From Plectonema cf. radiosum LEGE 06105 (GTDB taxonomy: Bacteria > Cyanobacteriota > Cyanobacteriia > Cyanobacteriales > Nostocaceae): 39,801 bases of DNA. Each line of letters begins with the position of its first letter. Within the stretch, counting starts at the first letter, position 1. The translations under genes were made by a program, and so were the position numbers. A model generated the notes under the pieces. That model made no database searches. It saw only the letters and a list, made by a program, of their open reading frames with translations, and was not told where the DNA came from. Shown in pieces: positions 7,452 through 15,962 of this stretch. Where the stretch lies: the NCBI RefSeq assembly GCF_015207665.1, contig NZ_JADEWL010000059.1, forward strand, positions 1-39,801. The letters are read 5' to 3'.

Positions 7452-8426
7452 TTATATTGTTTGTTCACTTGTAACAGATGAATTTAACTCTTGCTTGTAG
7501 CCTGAAATACTACGAGTATCCATCCAATCGCGTACTGAAAGAACTGTAAAAGCAACTAAGGTACCTAGTAAAGAAGCCCCAATTAACTGATGAGTAACGG
7601 TTAGAAGTTCTACTTGTAGGTGTAAGCGATAGGTAGCAAATCCTAAGATAATCTGTAAAATTAACAACCCGCCTGCATAATTTGCCAGTTTTCGTAAAGC
7701 TGGATGTAGTGCTGGCGTGCGCCGCGATATGAATACCAAGGATAATGTTGCCACAGTTGGCGGTATCAAGCCAAAGATGTGGGTGTACATAACAGTACAA
7801 AGTTGATACCCTGTAAAACATTGATGTAATGCCCATCGGGAACCGACTAAGGCACCTAATAAGCTTTGAAAATAAACCAAAACGCTAGCAATTAAAGATA
7901 TTACAGGTAGCTTACCAACTGTTCCTGTGGCTTTGTAAGGTGTAAGTGCCGTACCGATAACCAGCAAAGTTATGAAGAAGAACAATGCTGTTCCTAAATG
8001 AGCGGTAACAATATCAAAACGCAAAAGTTGGGTAACGGTGAGTCCTCCCAAAATGCCCTGAAAGACGATTAAAAACAGTGCAAAGGTACAAGCCCAAGGC
8101 AGCCATTTTGGCAGGGAACGACGACTCCACCAAGACATTGCGACTAGAACTATAGCGCTAACACCAATCAAAGATGCATCCAATCGATGAAACCATTCTA
8201 GGAAAACTTGAAAATTCATTTGTTTGGTGGGTACAAGTTCCCCATAACAAAGCGGCCAATCCGGACAAGCGAGTCCAGCATTCATGACGCGGGTTGCGCT
8301 ACCGATCGCCATCAAAATTAAAGTCGCGATCGCCATTTTCCATACAAGCTTGCGAATTCGGTCTTTTGGTAGTTGTTGCTGCGTCGTTGCAACTTGGTTT
8401 TGTGGTTCTAAAACAAATTGGCTCAT
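7452..8426 (-). CDS. ctaA: Heme A synthase (CtaA/COX15 family)
   Basis: Membrane monooxygenase that oxidises the C8 methyl of heme O to a formyl group, giving heme A for the aa3-type oxidase. Recognised features are the first helix and loop with RVMNAGLACPDWPLCYGEL, the WFHRLDASLIG helix with a heme-binding His, a TAHLG segment, and QLIGASL near the C-terminus preceded by THQ. It has about eight helices in two four-helix halves. The ATG at 8426 is preferred over the TTG just before it because an AAAAGG ribosome site fits the ATG. It has 324 residues. ctaA is transcribed away from coxB and is followed by ctaB. Confidence 0.93.
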   Translation of the reverse strand: MSQFVLEPQNQVATTQQQLPKDRIRKLVWKMAIATLILMAIGSATRVMNAGLACPDWPLCYGELVPTKQMNFQVFLEWFHRLDASLIGVSAIVLVAMSWWSRRSLPKWLPWACTFALFLIVFQGILGGLTVTQLLRFDIVTAHLGTALFFFITLLVIGTALTPYKATGTVGKLPVISLIASVLVYFQSLLGALVGSRWALHQCFTGYQLCTVMYTHIFGLIPPTVATLSLVFISRRTPALHPALRKLANYAGGLLILQIILGFATYRLHLQVELLTVTHQLIGASLLGTLVAFTVLSVRDWMDTRSISGYKQELNSSVTSEQTI

Positions 8427-8806
8427 CAACTTTACCTTTTCTTATGCCCGAAAACCCGAGCTACGAAATTTCCATAACTGAATCAATAACAATTCATCTC
8501 CACACTAGCGCAAACTCCAAGATTGGAGAGAAGCCCTTTAGTTATACTCTGGATCGGAAATGGGGATATGAGCAAAAGCTTTAGAGATTTTTTAGGTTGT
8601 GATCAGTTGACAGTTGACAGTTGACAGTTGACAACTAACCACCATCCACCATCCACCATCTACTATCCACTAACAACTAACCACCATCCACTACCATAAA
8701 AAATAATAAAGATTTTTAGTTGTTACACCCAATGCCAGTAGCGTGAACTAACTTAGTATGTGAGTAGTTCTAAATAATCTAGTAAAGCCGCTAACTATTA
8801 TCAACC
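8427..8806. other. Divergent control region between ctaA and coxB
   Basis: A 380-base non-coding stretch. It holds four CAGTTGA heptads (8604-8631), ACCATCC-type repeats (8639-8690) and, nearest to coxB, a repeat-free segment of about 110 bases in which the coxB promoter most likely lies. No gene was found. Confidence 0.6.
8738..8780 (+). promoter_or_regulatory. Candidate NtcA-type promoter of coxBAC
   Basis: GTA-N8-TAA (8738-8751) is one base off the NtcA consensus GTA-N8-TAC. It is followed 23 bases later by TAATCT (8775-8780), which fits the TA-N3-T -10 box at the spacing usual for NtcA-activated promoters. The site is degenerate, so this is a weak prediction. Confidence 0.25.
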
Positions 8807-9823
8807 GTGAATATTCCAAGTACAATCTGGACGTTATTAATTGGTGTTTTGCTGACACTAACGAGTCTTTGGTTCGGTCAAAATCATAGTCTACTACCTA
8901 CGGCAGCTTCAGATGAAGCCTTTTTAGTAGATGGCTTGTTCAATACGATGATGACTGTTTCTGTTGGTATATTTCTCATCGTTGAAGGAGTTTTGATTTT
9001 TAGTGCCTTCAGATACCGTCGTCGCAAAGGTGATGATACCGATGGTGAACCGATTCATGGGAATGTACCGTTAGAAATTCTCTGGACAGCAATTCCAGCT
9101 ATCATTGTTTTTGGTATTTCTGTGTACAGCTTTGATGTATACAACGAAATGGGCGGGTTTAACCCCCATGCCGCTCACGAATCTCCCATGACACCACAAG
9201 CCACATCAATGCCTGGGGCAGCGATTGCAGCAACTTTGGACGATACCTCAGAGGTTAGAAATATCGACCAATTGCCTCAAAAAGAAAATGCTCCGGAAAT
9301 GGGTGTAGTTGCTCCTAGTTTGGGTGCAACTCCTGAAAATGAAGGCACAGAGCCAGATTTGGTCGTAAAAGTTACTGGTTTGCAATATGCTTTCCTTTTT
9401 AACTATCCTGACAGTGGTGTTTTTTCTGGAGAATTGCACCTTCCTATCGGTCAAGAAGTTTTACTTGATATGGCTGCAAATGATGTAATTCACGCTTTCT
9501 GGGTGCCAGAATTTCGTCTTAAGCAAGATATAATTCCCGGTAGACAAACACAACTTCGTTTTACACCGCGAAAAGAAGGTGATTACAAACTAATTTGTGC
9601 CGAACTTTGTGGTCCCTATCACGGTGCCATGAATACTACAGTTGTTGTTCAAACACAGCAAGAATTTGATAATTGGATTAAAGAACAGCAAGTTGCTAGC
9701 AAAGAAACATTCAATCGAGCAGTTGCGATTAACCCACAGGAAAAATCAGCAGATGAATTTCTTGCTCCCTACACCAGTGAAATGGGAATTTCATCAGAAA
9801 TGTTGCATCAAATTCACAAGTAG
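8807..9823 (+). CDS. coxB: Cytochrome c oxidase subunit II (CoxB/CtaC)
   Basis: Subunit II of the aa3-type terminal oxidase. It takes electrons from a soluble cytochrome c or plastocyanin at its CuA centre on the lumen/periplasm side. It has an N-terminal membrane helix (about 5-22), two further helices (about 46-68 and 90-108) and a cupredoxin domain. The CuA ligands are complete: H229 (VIHAFWVPEF), C264, E266, C268, H272 and M275 (CAELCGPYHGAM). A long Pro/Ala/Met-rich insert (about 118-182) precedes the cupredoxin domain. There is no fused cytochrome c domain. The start is GTG at 8807. coxA follows after 111 bases of repeat DNA in the same operon. Confidence 0.95.
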   Translation: MNIPSTIWTLLIGVLLTLTSLWFGQNHSLLPTAASDEAFLVDGLFNTMMTVSVGIFLIVEGVLIFSAFRYRRRKGDDTDGEPIHGNVPLEILWTAIPAIIVFGISVYSFDVYNEMGGFNPHAAHESPMTPQATSMPGAAIAATLDDTSEVRNIDQLPQKENAPEMGVVAPSLGATPENEGTEPDLVVKVTGLQYAFLFNYPDSGVFSGELHLPIGQEVLLDMAANDVIHAFWVPEFRLKQDIIPGRQTQLRFTPRKEGDYKLICAELCGPYHGAMNTTVVVQTQQEFDNWIKEQQVASKETFNRAVAINPQEKSADEFLAPYTSEMGISSEMLHQIHK

Positions 9824-9825
9824 TG

Positions 9826-9905
9826 AACAGTTGACAGTGGACAGTGGACAGTTGACAGTGGACAATCAACTATCAACCAACAACCATCAACTATCAACTA
9901 TCAAC
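9826..9905. repeat. Tandem heptads between coxB and coxA
   Basis: AACAGTTGACAGTGGACAGT-type units followed by ATCAACT units fill nearly the whole coxB-coxA spacer, starting 3 bases after the coxB stop codon. Confidence 0.75.
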
Positions 9906-9934
9906 TAACAATTCTTAAACAATAAAGAATTTTT

Positions 9935-11671
9935 ATGACACAAACACAGTTGGAACAAACCAGCCATAAGGCTGATACTTCACAACATCGTCAGAGGAAA
10001 TGGTGGGAGTATTTTACATTTAATACCGACCATAAGGTAATTGGAATTCAGTACCTAGTTACTACATTCATTTTTTACTGTATCGGCGGTGTTATGGCGG
10101 ATTTGGTTCGCACGGAATTGCGAACTCCTGCTTCAGACTTTGTAAGTCCCGAACTTTACAATGGTTTGTTTACGCTGCACGCGACAATCATGATTTTTCT
10201 GTGGATTGTGCCAGCGGGTGCGGGTTTTGCTAATTATCTGATTCCCTTGATGATTGGGGCTGAAGATATGGCTTTTCCAAAACTAAATGCTCTGGCTTTT
10301 TGGATGGTTCCTCCTTCTGGGGTGTTATTAATCAGCAGTTTGATTGTTGGTGATGCACCGGATGCGGGTTGGACTTCTTATCCTCCGTTGAGTTTAGTTA
10401 CCGGACAAGTTGGTGAAGCAATTTGGATTATTAGTATCCTGCTGCTGGGTACCTCGTCGATTTTGGGTGCCATAAATTTTCTGGTCACTTTGTTAAAAAT
10501 GCGCGCTCCAGGCATCGGTTTTTACCAATTACCGCTGTTTTGTTGGGCAATGTTGGCTACCTCAGCCCTGGTTTTAATTTCAACTCCAGTTTTAGCAGGC
10601 GCACTGATTCTACTTTCTTTTGATTTAATTGCCGGAACCGCATTTTTTAACCCTTCTGGTGGTGGCGATCCTGTAGTTTACCAGCATATGTTTTGGTTTT
10701 ACTCGCACCCTGCGGTTTACATTATGATTTTGCCTTTCTTTGGGGTAATTTCGGAAGTAATACCCACTCACTCCCGTAAGCCGATTTTTGGTTATAAGGC
10801 GATCGCCTATTCTTCTTTAGCAATTAGTTTTTTGGGTTTGATTGTTTGGGCGCACCATATGTTTACCAGCGGTATTCCCGGTTGGTTGCGGATGTTTTTC
10901 ATGATTACTACCATGATTATCGCCGTACCTACTGGTATCAAAATATTTAGTTGGTTGGCGACAATGTGGGGTGGAAAAATCCGTTTAAATAGCGCGATGC
11001 TTTTTGCAATGGGATTTTTGGGGATTTTTGTAATTGGTGGTATCAGTGGCGTAATGTTGGCGGCTGTACCTTTTGATATCCATGTCCACGATACTTATTT
11101 TGTAGTTGCCCACTTGCATTATGTGTTATTCGGTGGTTCAGTTTTGGGAATTTTTGCCGGTTACTACCACTGGTTCCCCAAAATTACCGGACGCATGGTT
11201 AATGAAACTTTGGGTAGGATTCATTTTGCTTTAACAATCGTCGGGATGAACATGACTTTCTTACCGATGCACAAGTTGGGTTTGATGGGTATGAATCGTC
11301 GTATTGCTCAATACGACCCGAAATTTGCCGCTATCAATGAAATTTGTACCTACGGTTCCTACATTTTGGCGGTGTCTACAATACCCTTCATCATCAACGT
11401 GCTTTGGAGTTGGAGGGCTGGGAAAAAAGCCAATAACAATCCTTGGGATTCCTTAACGTTGGAGTGGATGACCAGTTCACCACCAGCAATTGAGAATTTC
11501 GAGTCACACCCATTTTTACTTGTCGGTCCTTACGAATATGGAACCCAAAGAGCCAAACAAGTTGTAGCTCTATCCCATACTGATGACCCCTTCGGTAATG
11601 CCAAATCCCCGGCACCACCAAGTGATGACAACGAATCATATCCGGCGATCGCAGCTGAAGCGGCCGGGTAA
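9935..11671 (+). CDS. coxA: Cytochrome c oxidase subunit I (CoxA/CtaD), A2-type
   Basis: Catalytic subunit that reduces O2 to water and pumps protons, with twelve membrane helices. All metal ligands are visible: H82 and H395 for low-spin heme a; H258, H307 and H308 for CuB, with Tyr262 as cross-link partner; H393 for heme a3 (HDTYFVVAHLHYVLFGG, 385-401). The segment is FYSHPAVYIMI, so the Glu of the A1-type GHPEV motif is absent and a Tyr-Ser pair precedes the His. That is the mark of the A2 subfamily of heme-copper oxidases. It has 578 residues, middle gene of coxB-coxA-coxC. Because ctaA and ctaB lie next door, this is plausibly the main vegetative-cell oxidase. Confidence 0.97.
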   Translation: MTQTQLEQTSHKADTSQHRQRKWWEYFTFNTDHKVIGIQYLVTTFIFYCIGGVMADLVRTELRTPASDFVSPELYNGLFTLHATIMIFLWIVPAGAGFANYLIPLMIGAEDMAFPKLNALAFWMVPPSGVLLISSLIVGDAPDAGWTSYPPLSLVTGQVGEAIWIISILLLGTSSILGAINFLVTLLKMRAPGIGFYQLPLFCWAMLATSALVLISTPVLAGALILLSFDLIAGTAFFNPSGGGDPVVYQHMFWFYSHPAVYIMILPFFGVISEVIPTHSRKPIFGYKAIAYSSLAISFLGLIVWAHHMFTSGIPGWLRMFFMITTMIIAVPTGIKIFSWLATMWGGKIRLNSAMLFAMGFLGIFVIGGISGVMLAAVPFDIHVHDTYFVVAHLHYVLFGGSVLGIFAGYYHWFPKITGRMVNETLGRIHFALTIVGMNMTFLPMHKLGLMGMNRRIAQYDPKFAAINEICTYGSYILAVSTIPFIINVLWSWRAGKKANNNPWDSLTLEWMTSSPPAIENFESHPFLLVGPYEYGTQRAKQVVALSHTDDPFGNAKSPAPPSDDNESYPAIAAEAAG

Positions 11672-11955
11672 AGTTAATTCGTCTATTCCGGACAACTCAA
11701 TTTAAAAACCCTTCTAGGCGCAGAGGACGCAGAGGAAAGAGATTGAGAGAGATGGTAGTATTTATTGCAAAAATCTCATTAAGGTGTCTGAAAGTTCAAC
11801 TCACCGGGAGGGGGTTTGGGGGAGAATCCCCCGACTCCGGGTTTTTGATCGTAAATGAACCTAACGCTAGATTTTTCAATCTTTTACAACCTCAATCCAA
11901 GCGTATTGGCACAGAGCGAGATTCCCAAAAAATATTCTTACTCAATCAAAAATTT
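11672..11955. other. Repeat-filled spacer between coxA and coxC
   Basis: The spacer holds a CGCAGAGGACGCAGAGGAAAG-like repeat (about 11717-11738) and a G-rich hairpin (GGGGG/CCCCC stem, 11818-11832). An open frame in phase with coxC runs back to 11743, but the codons before 11956 come from these repeats and match nothing in the CoxC family, so they are treated as non-coding. Confidence 0.65.
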
Positions 11956-12579
11956 ATGCAAAGTCAAGCAATCGATCCAGCAAAAACAGAAAAAAATCAC
12001 CATCATGCAGCGACTGTAGAAGCGCAACACGCAGCACATCCAGACCATCGTCTTTTCGGATTAGTTGTATTTCTAATCGCTGAAGGAATGATTTTCTTGG
12101 GTATGTTCGGTGCATACTTTGCCTTCCGTTCTACTTTAACTGAATGGCCTCCCGCAGGCACACCAGAGTTAGAATTGTTACTTCCTGGTATCAACACGAT
12201 AATTCTAATTTCTAGTAGTTTTGTAATCCACAATGCTGATACTGCTATCAAAAAGAACAACGTGCGGGGTATGCAAATGTGGTTTGCAATTACCGCTGTG
12301 ATGGGAATTATCTTTTTATGCGGTCAAATTTACGAATACAAACATCTGGAATTCGGTTTAACAACCAATTTGTTCTCCAGTGCATTTTATGTATTGACAG
12401 GTTTCCACGGATTGCACGTTACCGTTGGCGTTTTAGCGATATTAGCTGTATTGTGGCGTTCTCGTAAACCCAATCATTACAGCGAAAAACATCATTTCGG
12501 TATCGAAGCTGCTGAATTATATTGGCACTTTGTTGATGTGATTTGGATTGTGCTTTTTGGAATTTTGTACTTACTTTAA
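11956..12579 (+). CDS. coxC: Cytochrome c oxidase subunit III (CoxC/CtaE)
   Basis: Five-helix subunit III of the aa3 oxidase, which stabilises subunit I and its proton uptake. Family features are HRLFGLVVFLIAEGMIFLGM, then FGAYFAFRS, a conserved GMQMWFAITAVMGIIFLCGQ with IYEY, and the C-terminal ending FHGLHVTVGVLAI ... ELYWHFVDVIWIVLFGILYL. I chose ATG 11956 (MQSQAIDPAKTE), which gives 207 residues, the typical length of the bacterial five-helix form. A longer in-frame start at 11743 would add a repeat-encoded leader. It is the last gene of coxBAC, followed by a strong terminator at 12611. Confidence 0.94.
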   Translation: MQSQAIDPAKTEKNHHHAATVEAQHAAHPDHRLFGLVVFLIAEGMIFLGMFGAYFAFRSTLTEWPPAGTPELELLLPGINTIILISSSFVIHNADTAIKKNNVRGMQMWFAITAVMGIIFLCGQIYEYKHLEFGLTTNLFSSAFYVLTGFHGLHVTVGVLAILAVLWRSRKPNHYSEKHHFGIEAAELYWHFVDVIWIVLFGILYLL

Positions 12580-12610
12580 GTGTTTTTTGTAGTTTGAATA
12601 TTTGATTTTT

Positions 12611-12634
12611 AACCCCCAAGTTGGGGGTTTTTTA
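12611..12634 (+). terminator. Rho-independent terminator of coxBAC
   Basis: AACCCCC / GGGGGTT stem with an AAGTT loop, followed by a TTTTTA tract, 31 bases after the coxC stop codon. Confidence 0.85.
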
Positions 12635-12801
12635 TTTTGGAATGATATTTTTTTAACGCAAAGGTACGCAAAGGTACACGCAAAGGTACGCTGAGAATAA
12701 TTCGGCGATATCTTGTTAAGCTTTATTATTTTTCGTTCCAAATACTTTATTTAATGTATTTAGCCGTTCTAAAATTCTATAGACATAAGATTATCGGAAA
12801 A

Positions 12802-13128
12802 ATGGCTTTAAAAATTATTCAAAGTTTTGACAGTAATTTCACTTTAGAACCACAAGCTAAAGCAACTTTATTTGAACTGTTAACAAATGAAAGCTTTTTA
12901 AAACAGGTTTGTCAACAGTCAAAATGTGAACAAGTAGAATTTACAGAATTACTATTTCAGCCGGTTCCTTATAGTAGCGCTACACCTAAAGGAATGCCAG
13001 CGGAATTTGAGAAATATCACGAATCTGAAGAATACATAATTTTAAATGTACCCCCAAATTTTATGTTTCAAGCCAAAATTTTTAAACCAAGTCGGCTATG
13101 TGCAATTTATAAAAAAATTGATAATTGA
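12802..13128 (+). CDS. Hypothetical protein, about 108 residues
   Basis: I do not recognise the family. The likely start is ATG 12802 (MALKIIQSFDSNF), because the 16 upstream in-frame codons are not protein-like; the ribosome site is weak. The product is soluble, with an N-terminal helical half (LEPQAKATLFELLTNESFLK, about 15-34), Cys residues in QVCQQSKCEQ, and a beta-rich second half ending IFKPSRLCAIYKKIDN. No signal peptide or membrane segment. It is preceded at 12655-12693 by a CGCAAAGGTACG repeat and followed 93 bases later by the GIY-YIG gene. Codon use matches the neighbours. Confidence 0.6.
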   Translation: MALKIIQSFDSNFTLEPQAKATLFELLTNESFLKQVCQQSKCEQVEFTELLFQPVPYSSATPKGMPAEFEKYHESEEYIILNVPPNFMFQAKIFKPSRLCAIYKKIDN

Positions 13129-13164
13129 TGGTGGTTAGTTGATAGTGCTTAGTAGTTGGTTGAT

Positions 13165-13221
13165 AACTGCTAACTGCTAACTGATAACTGATAACTGATA
13201 ACTGATAACTGATAACTGATA
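13165..13221. repeat. Heptanucleotide (STRR-type) array abutting a start codon
   Basis: Eight heptads in a row: two AACTGCT then six AACTGAT (13165-13220), and one further base before the ATG of the next gene at 13222. The array replaces any recognisable ribosome site. Confidence 0.9.
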
Positions 13222-13770
13222 ATGACTACAGAAATAAATATTCCTTCTTTAAATAGTTTAGAATTTATTCCTTATATTGATGAAAATGGCGATTTACCCG
13301 AACAATATCAAGGGAAAATTGGAGTTTACGCAATTTTTGACCAAGATAAAACGCTGCAATTTATCGGTTATTCTCGCGATGTTTTTCTCAGCCTCAGACA
13401 ACATTTAGTCCGACAACCGCAATATTGTTATTGGGTAAAAGTAGAAACTATTCAACGTCCTAGCCGTACAATTTTAGAAACAATTGAACAAGCCTGGATT
13501 GCGGAAAATGGCAGTGTACCTATGGGAAATGGAGAAAATAAAGAGAAATGGATTTCTCCTATTGATGCGAAAGCTTTAATTACTGCCGAAGAACAAGCTA
13601 GTTATGATAATCCTGTCAATGATGAAATGACAAAAATTAAAATTATCAAAAATGTCGCACGACGAGTTGAAGCGGATATTTTAAAACAGTTAGAAGCACG
13701 GGGTTTACAAATGCAGGTGAGGTTTAATCCCAAGTTGAAGGAAGAAGGTTTATTAGATTTGAAATCTTAG
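13222..13770 (+). CDS. GIY-YIG nuclease-like protein
   Basis: Residues about 32-66 (GKIGVYAIFD, then LQFIGYSRDVFLSLRQHL) resemble the GIY-YIG nuclease core, with GVY standing for GIY and FIG for YIG. A following Arg (SRD) and a Glu in LETIEQAWI could be the catalytic Arg and Glu. The second signature element is degenerate, so nuclease activity is not certain. The 182-residue protein has a charged C-terminal half (EMTKIKIIKNVARRVEADIL) likely to be helical. No signal or membrane segment. The start codon directly follows a heptad array and has no clear ribosome site of its own. The family occurs in cyanobacteria without a defined role. Confidence 0.65.
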   Translation: MTTEINIPSLNSLEFIPYIDENGDLPEQYQGKIGVYAIFDQDKTLQFIGYSRDVFLSLRQHLVRQPQYCYWVKVETIQRPSRTILETIEQAWIAENGSVPMGNGENKEKWISPIDAKALITAEEQASYDNPVNDEMTKIKIIKNVARRVEADILKQLEARGLQMQVRFNPKLKEEGLLDLKS

Positions 13771-13839
13771 AAAGTTTATGTCAAGGTTTTAGTTAAGTCC
13801 AATATACCCGTCGCTTTGTTACCGCGTCTACACAGGCAA

Positions 13840-13916
13840 AGTCCACTGTGGACTCTATTAATTTTAAACCCGCCTTACTGCGGGTTTTGTTTGTGTAGCA
13901 GCGGTTTCAACCGCCA
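13840..13916. repeat. Palindrome cluster after the GIY-YIG gene
   Basis: Three hairpins in 77 bases: AGTCCACTGTGGACT (13840-13854), AAACCCGC/GCGGGTTT (13866-13887) and GCGGTTTCAACCGC (13901-13914). The first and third, with the TTTGTGTAGCAGCGGTTT linker, are related to 5967-6013 inside the MITE-like element. Confidence 0.7.
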
Positions 13917-13943
13917 GGTAAAATATATAAAATCCATATAACT

Positions 13944-14384
13944 ATGAATCCAAATATTTCTTCCCTACCTCATAAAATTATCGGTGTCGCTGTAATTTGG
14001 AATAATAAAAAACAGATTTTAATCGATCGCCGTCGTCAACAAGGAACTATGGGGGGTTTATGGGAGTTTCCCGGTGGTAAATTAGAACCAGGTGAAACTA
14101 TCGAAGAATGTATTAAACGAGAAATTGCTGAAGAATTGGCAATAGAAATTGAAGTCGGTGAACATCTGATTACTATTGACCATGATTATACGGATTTACG
14201 GGTAACTCTCACCGTACACGAATGTCACCACATTAAAGGTATTCCCCAACCATTAGAATGCGATGAAATTCGCTGGGTAAATTTAGAACAATTGGAAGAA
14301 TTTAATTTCCCGGCTGCAAATGTGCAAATTATTGCGGCTTTACAGCAAAAGATCAAGTCATCGGTTGAGTCGGGTAAAGTGTAA
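13944..14384 (+). CDS. mutT: 8-oxo-dGTP diphosphatase MutT (Nudix)
   Basis: Nudix hydrolase that cleaves oxidised nucleotides such as 8-oxo-dGTP to the monophosphate, keeping them out of DNA. The Nudix box occupies residues 44-65 with the full G-x5-E-x7-REIAEEL pattern (GGKLEPGE, then KREIAEEL). IGVAVIWNNKKQILIDRR before it and the WEFPGGK junction are typical of MutT proper. At 146 residues it is a single-domain form, not the fusion to thiamine phosphate synthase seen elsewhere. No operon partner: it is preceded by the palindrome cluster and followed by a repeat-filled spacer. Confidence 0.9.
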   Translation: MNPNISSLPHKIIGVAVIWNNKKQILIDRRRQQGTMGGLWEFPGGKLEPGETIEECIKREIAEELAIEIEVGEHLITIDHDYTDLRVTLTVHECHHIKGIPQPLECDEIRWVNLEQLEEFNFPAANVQIIAALQQKIKSSVESGKV

Positions 14385-14407
14385 TTAACGTCAATTATAC
14401 GAATAGT

Positions 14408-14628
14408 AAAGAAGTCGGGTTTTTAAGAAAAATCTGGGTTGTAACAGATACTCCCTTGCCGGCAGAAGATTACCAAAAAAAAACCGCAGAGACGCAGAGG
14501 GCACAGAGGAAAGAGGTAAAAGGAGATACGTAATTTTAGAGCGGTTCGGGGGAGTAATCATCATAAAAACCCGACGAATTACCTCACGAATCGAAGCAAT
14601 GAACATCGAACTCCCTACTCCCTACTCC
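14408..14628. repeat. Dispersed repeats between mutT and sasA
   Basis: AAGTCGGGTTTTT at about 14412 (family of 17558 and 34159), a CGCAGAGACGCAGAGGGCAC repeat at about 14485-14504, and CTCCCTA triplets (14610-14630) reaching the sasA stop codon. No gene. Confidence 0.6.
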
Positions 14629-14632
14629 CTAA

Positions 14633-15829
14633 TTAATTCGGATAAACTGGCAGTATAAAGTGAAACCATGCTCCGCCAGTGGGTGCGGTATCTACCCAAA
14701 TTTGACCGTAATGGGCTAGGATAATTTTTTGACACAAATTTAAGCCAATACCGTAACCATCTTTAGCTTGATCTCGTTCTAAACGAAAGTGGTTTTCAAA
14801 AATGCGATCGCGATTTTCTTGGGGAATGCCCGGGCCACTATCACCAATGCTAAATTGCACTTTTTGATTGGTACGATGCAAACCGGCAATAATCAGCGTC
14901 CCTTTTGGGGGTGTATATTTAATCGCGTTGTCTAGAAGATTTATCAGTACTTGACGTATCCGTTCAGCGTCGGCATAAACGTATGGTAAGTCTTGAGGAA
15001 TGTCTTTTTTGATTGTTAGGGATTTGGCTTTACAGGATTCGCTTAATTCTTCAAGTATTTCCAGACAAAGATTACCTAATGCAATTTTAGTCGGGGATAT
15101 GGGAATTTTTGTATCTTTACCGCGTCCGACTTGCAAAAGATCGGTAATCATTTTTTCAATTACCTTAGTCTGAGTGCGGGCGTGATTGAGTATATGAGCG
15201 GTTAATGTTGGTTTTAATCGCTCAAATTCCCCAGTTTCGCAATTGAAATTAGATTGTAAAGTATCTATGGCGATGATTGCTGCGGTGAGGGGGTTGCGGA
15301 GATCGTGCGCCAGCATTGATATGACACGTTCTTTAAAAAGCAATTGTTCTTGAAGTTGCTGTTTTTCTTGCTTTAAACGAAACACTTCGTCGGTAAGCTG
15401 AATGATTTCCGAAGAAATCGCTAGGGAGTTAGTGGGTATTTGAGATTTGTTAATATACCCATCACTAAAATCATTTTCTGGAACTTTTTGTAATTCGTGC
15501 TGTAATTGTAAGTAAGATTCTATACTATTTTGCCAGCGCGACCACCAGGTTTTTAGTTGAGAAACTATATTACTACCGGCTAATACTTGTCTGGGTTCTG
15601 GATGAATCTTGACTAATGCTGGTGTTGCTACCAGCTTGAAATGTTCTGCTAAATGGGGTTGTTCTCCAACATCAATAACTTGAAGGGATAAATCATATTC
15701 AAGCTGCAATTGTTTGAGATAGGAGCGAATCTGCTGTACTTGTAGTCGGGATTTGGGGCGTTCATCTACAAATAGTAACAGTTGTAAGGGGGCTTCTGAA
15801 TTAATCAGCTGTCTCTGAGAAGCTTGCAT
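14633..15829 (-). CDS. sasA: Adaptive-response sensory kinase SasA (circadian clock output)
   Basis: Histidine kinase that senses the KaiC phosphorylation state and phosphorylates the response regulator RpaA, carrying clock timing to gene expression. The N-terminal KaiB-like thioredoxin-fold sensor is [20 protein letters not shown] ... [21 protein letters not shown] coiled-coil linker ([20 protein letters not shown]) leads to the HisKA box [14 protein letters not shown]. The HATPase_c domain has an N box ([12 protein letters not shown]), G1 (GDSGPGI) and G2 ([10 protein letters not shown]). ATG 15829 gives 398 residues and an N-terminus like known SasA proteins. A TTG at 15856 would add nine residues. 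It is divergent from the secreted protein gene at 15963. rpaA and kaiABC are not in the window. Confidence 0.93.
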   Translation of the reverse strand: MQASQRQLINSEAPLQLLLFVDERPKSRLQVQQIRSYLKQLQLEYDLSLQVIDVGEQPHLAEHFKLVATPALVKIHPEPRQVLAGSNIVSQLKTWWSRWQNSIESYLQLQHELQKVPENDFSDGYINKSQIPTNSLAISSEIIQLTDEVFRLKQEKQQLQEQLLFKERVISMLAHDLRNPLTAAIIAIDTLQSNFNCETGEFERLKPTLTAHILNHARTQTKVIEKMITDLLQVGRGKDTKIPISPTKIALGNLCLEILEELSESCKAKSLTIKKDIPQDLPYVYADAERIRQVLINLLDNAIKYTPPKGTLIIAGLHRTNQKVQFSIGDSGPGIPQENRDRIFENHFRLERDQAKDGYGIGLNLCQKIILAHYGQIWVDTAPTGGAWFHFILPVYPN

Positions 15830-15962
15830 CAAATCTTGTCTCAACACTGGTAACAAACCGTTATCGCTTTCGCTGAAAGTACAATGGACTGACGGATGCC
15901 GGTAAAATAGTTGTTTTAATTCTATTTTAGGCTTTTCACACTATATTTATGAGATTTTTGAC

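Noticed and set aside
11743-11955. N-terminal extension of CoxC
   Set aside because: The extra 71 codons are encoded by intergenic repeats and are absent from the CoxC family; ATG 11956 gives the normal length.
13165-13220. CRISPR array
   Set aside because: The repeats are contiguous 7-base units without spacers, which is an STRR-type array.
14391-14606. 71-codon minus-strand frame between mutT and sasA
   Set aside because: It is composed of dispersed repeats and resembles no known family.
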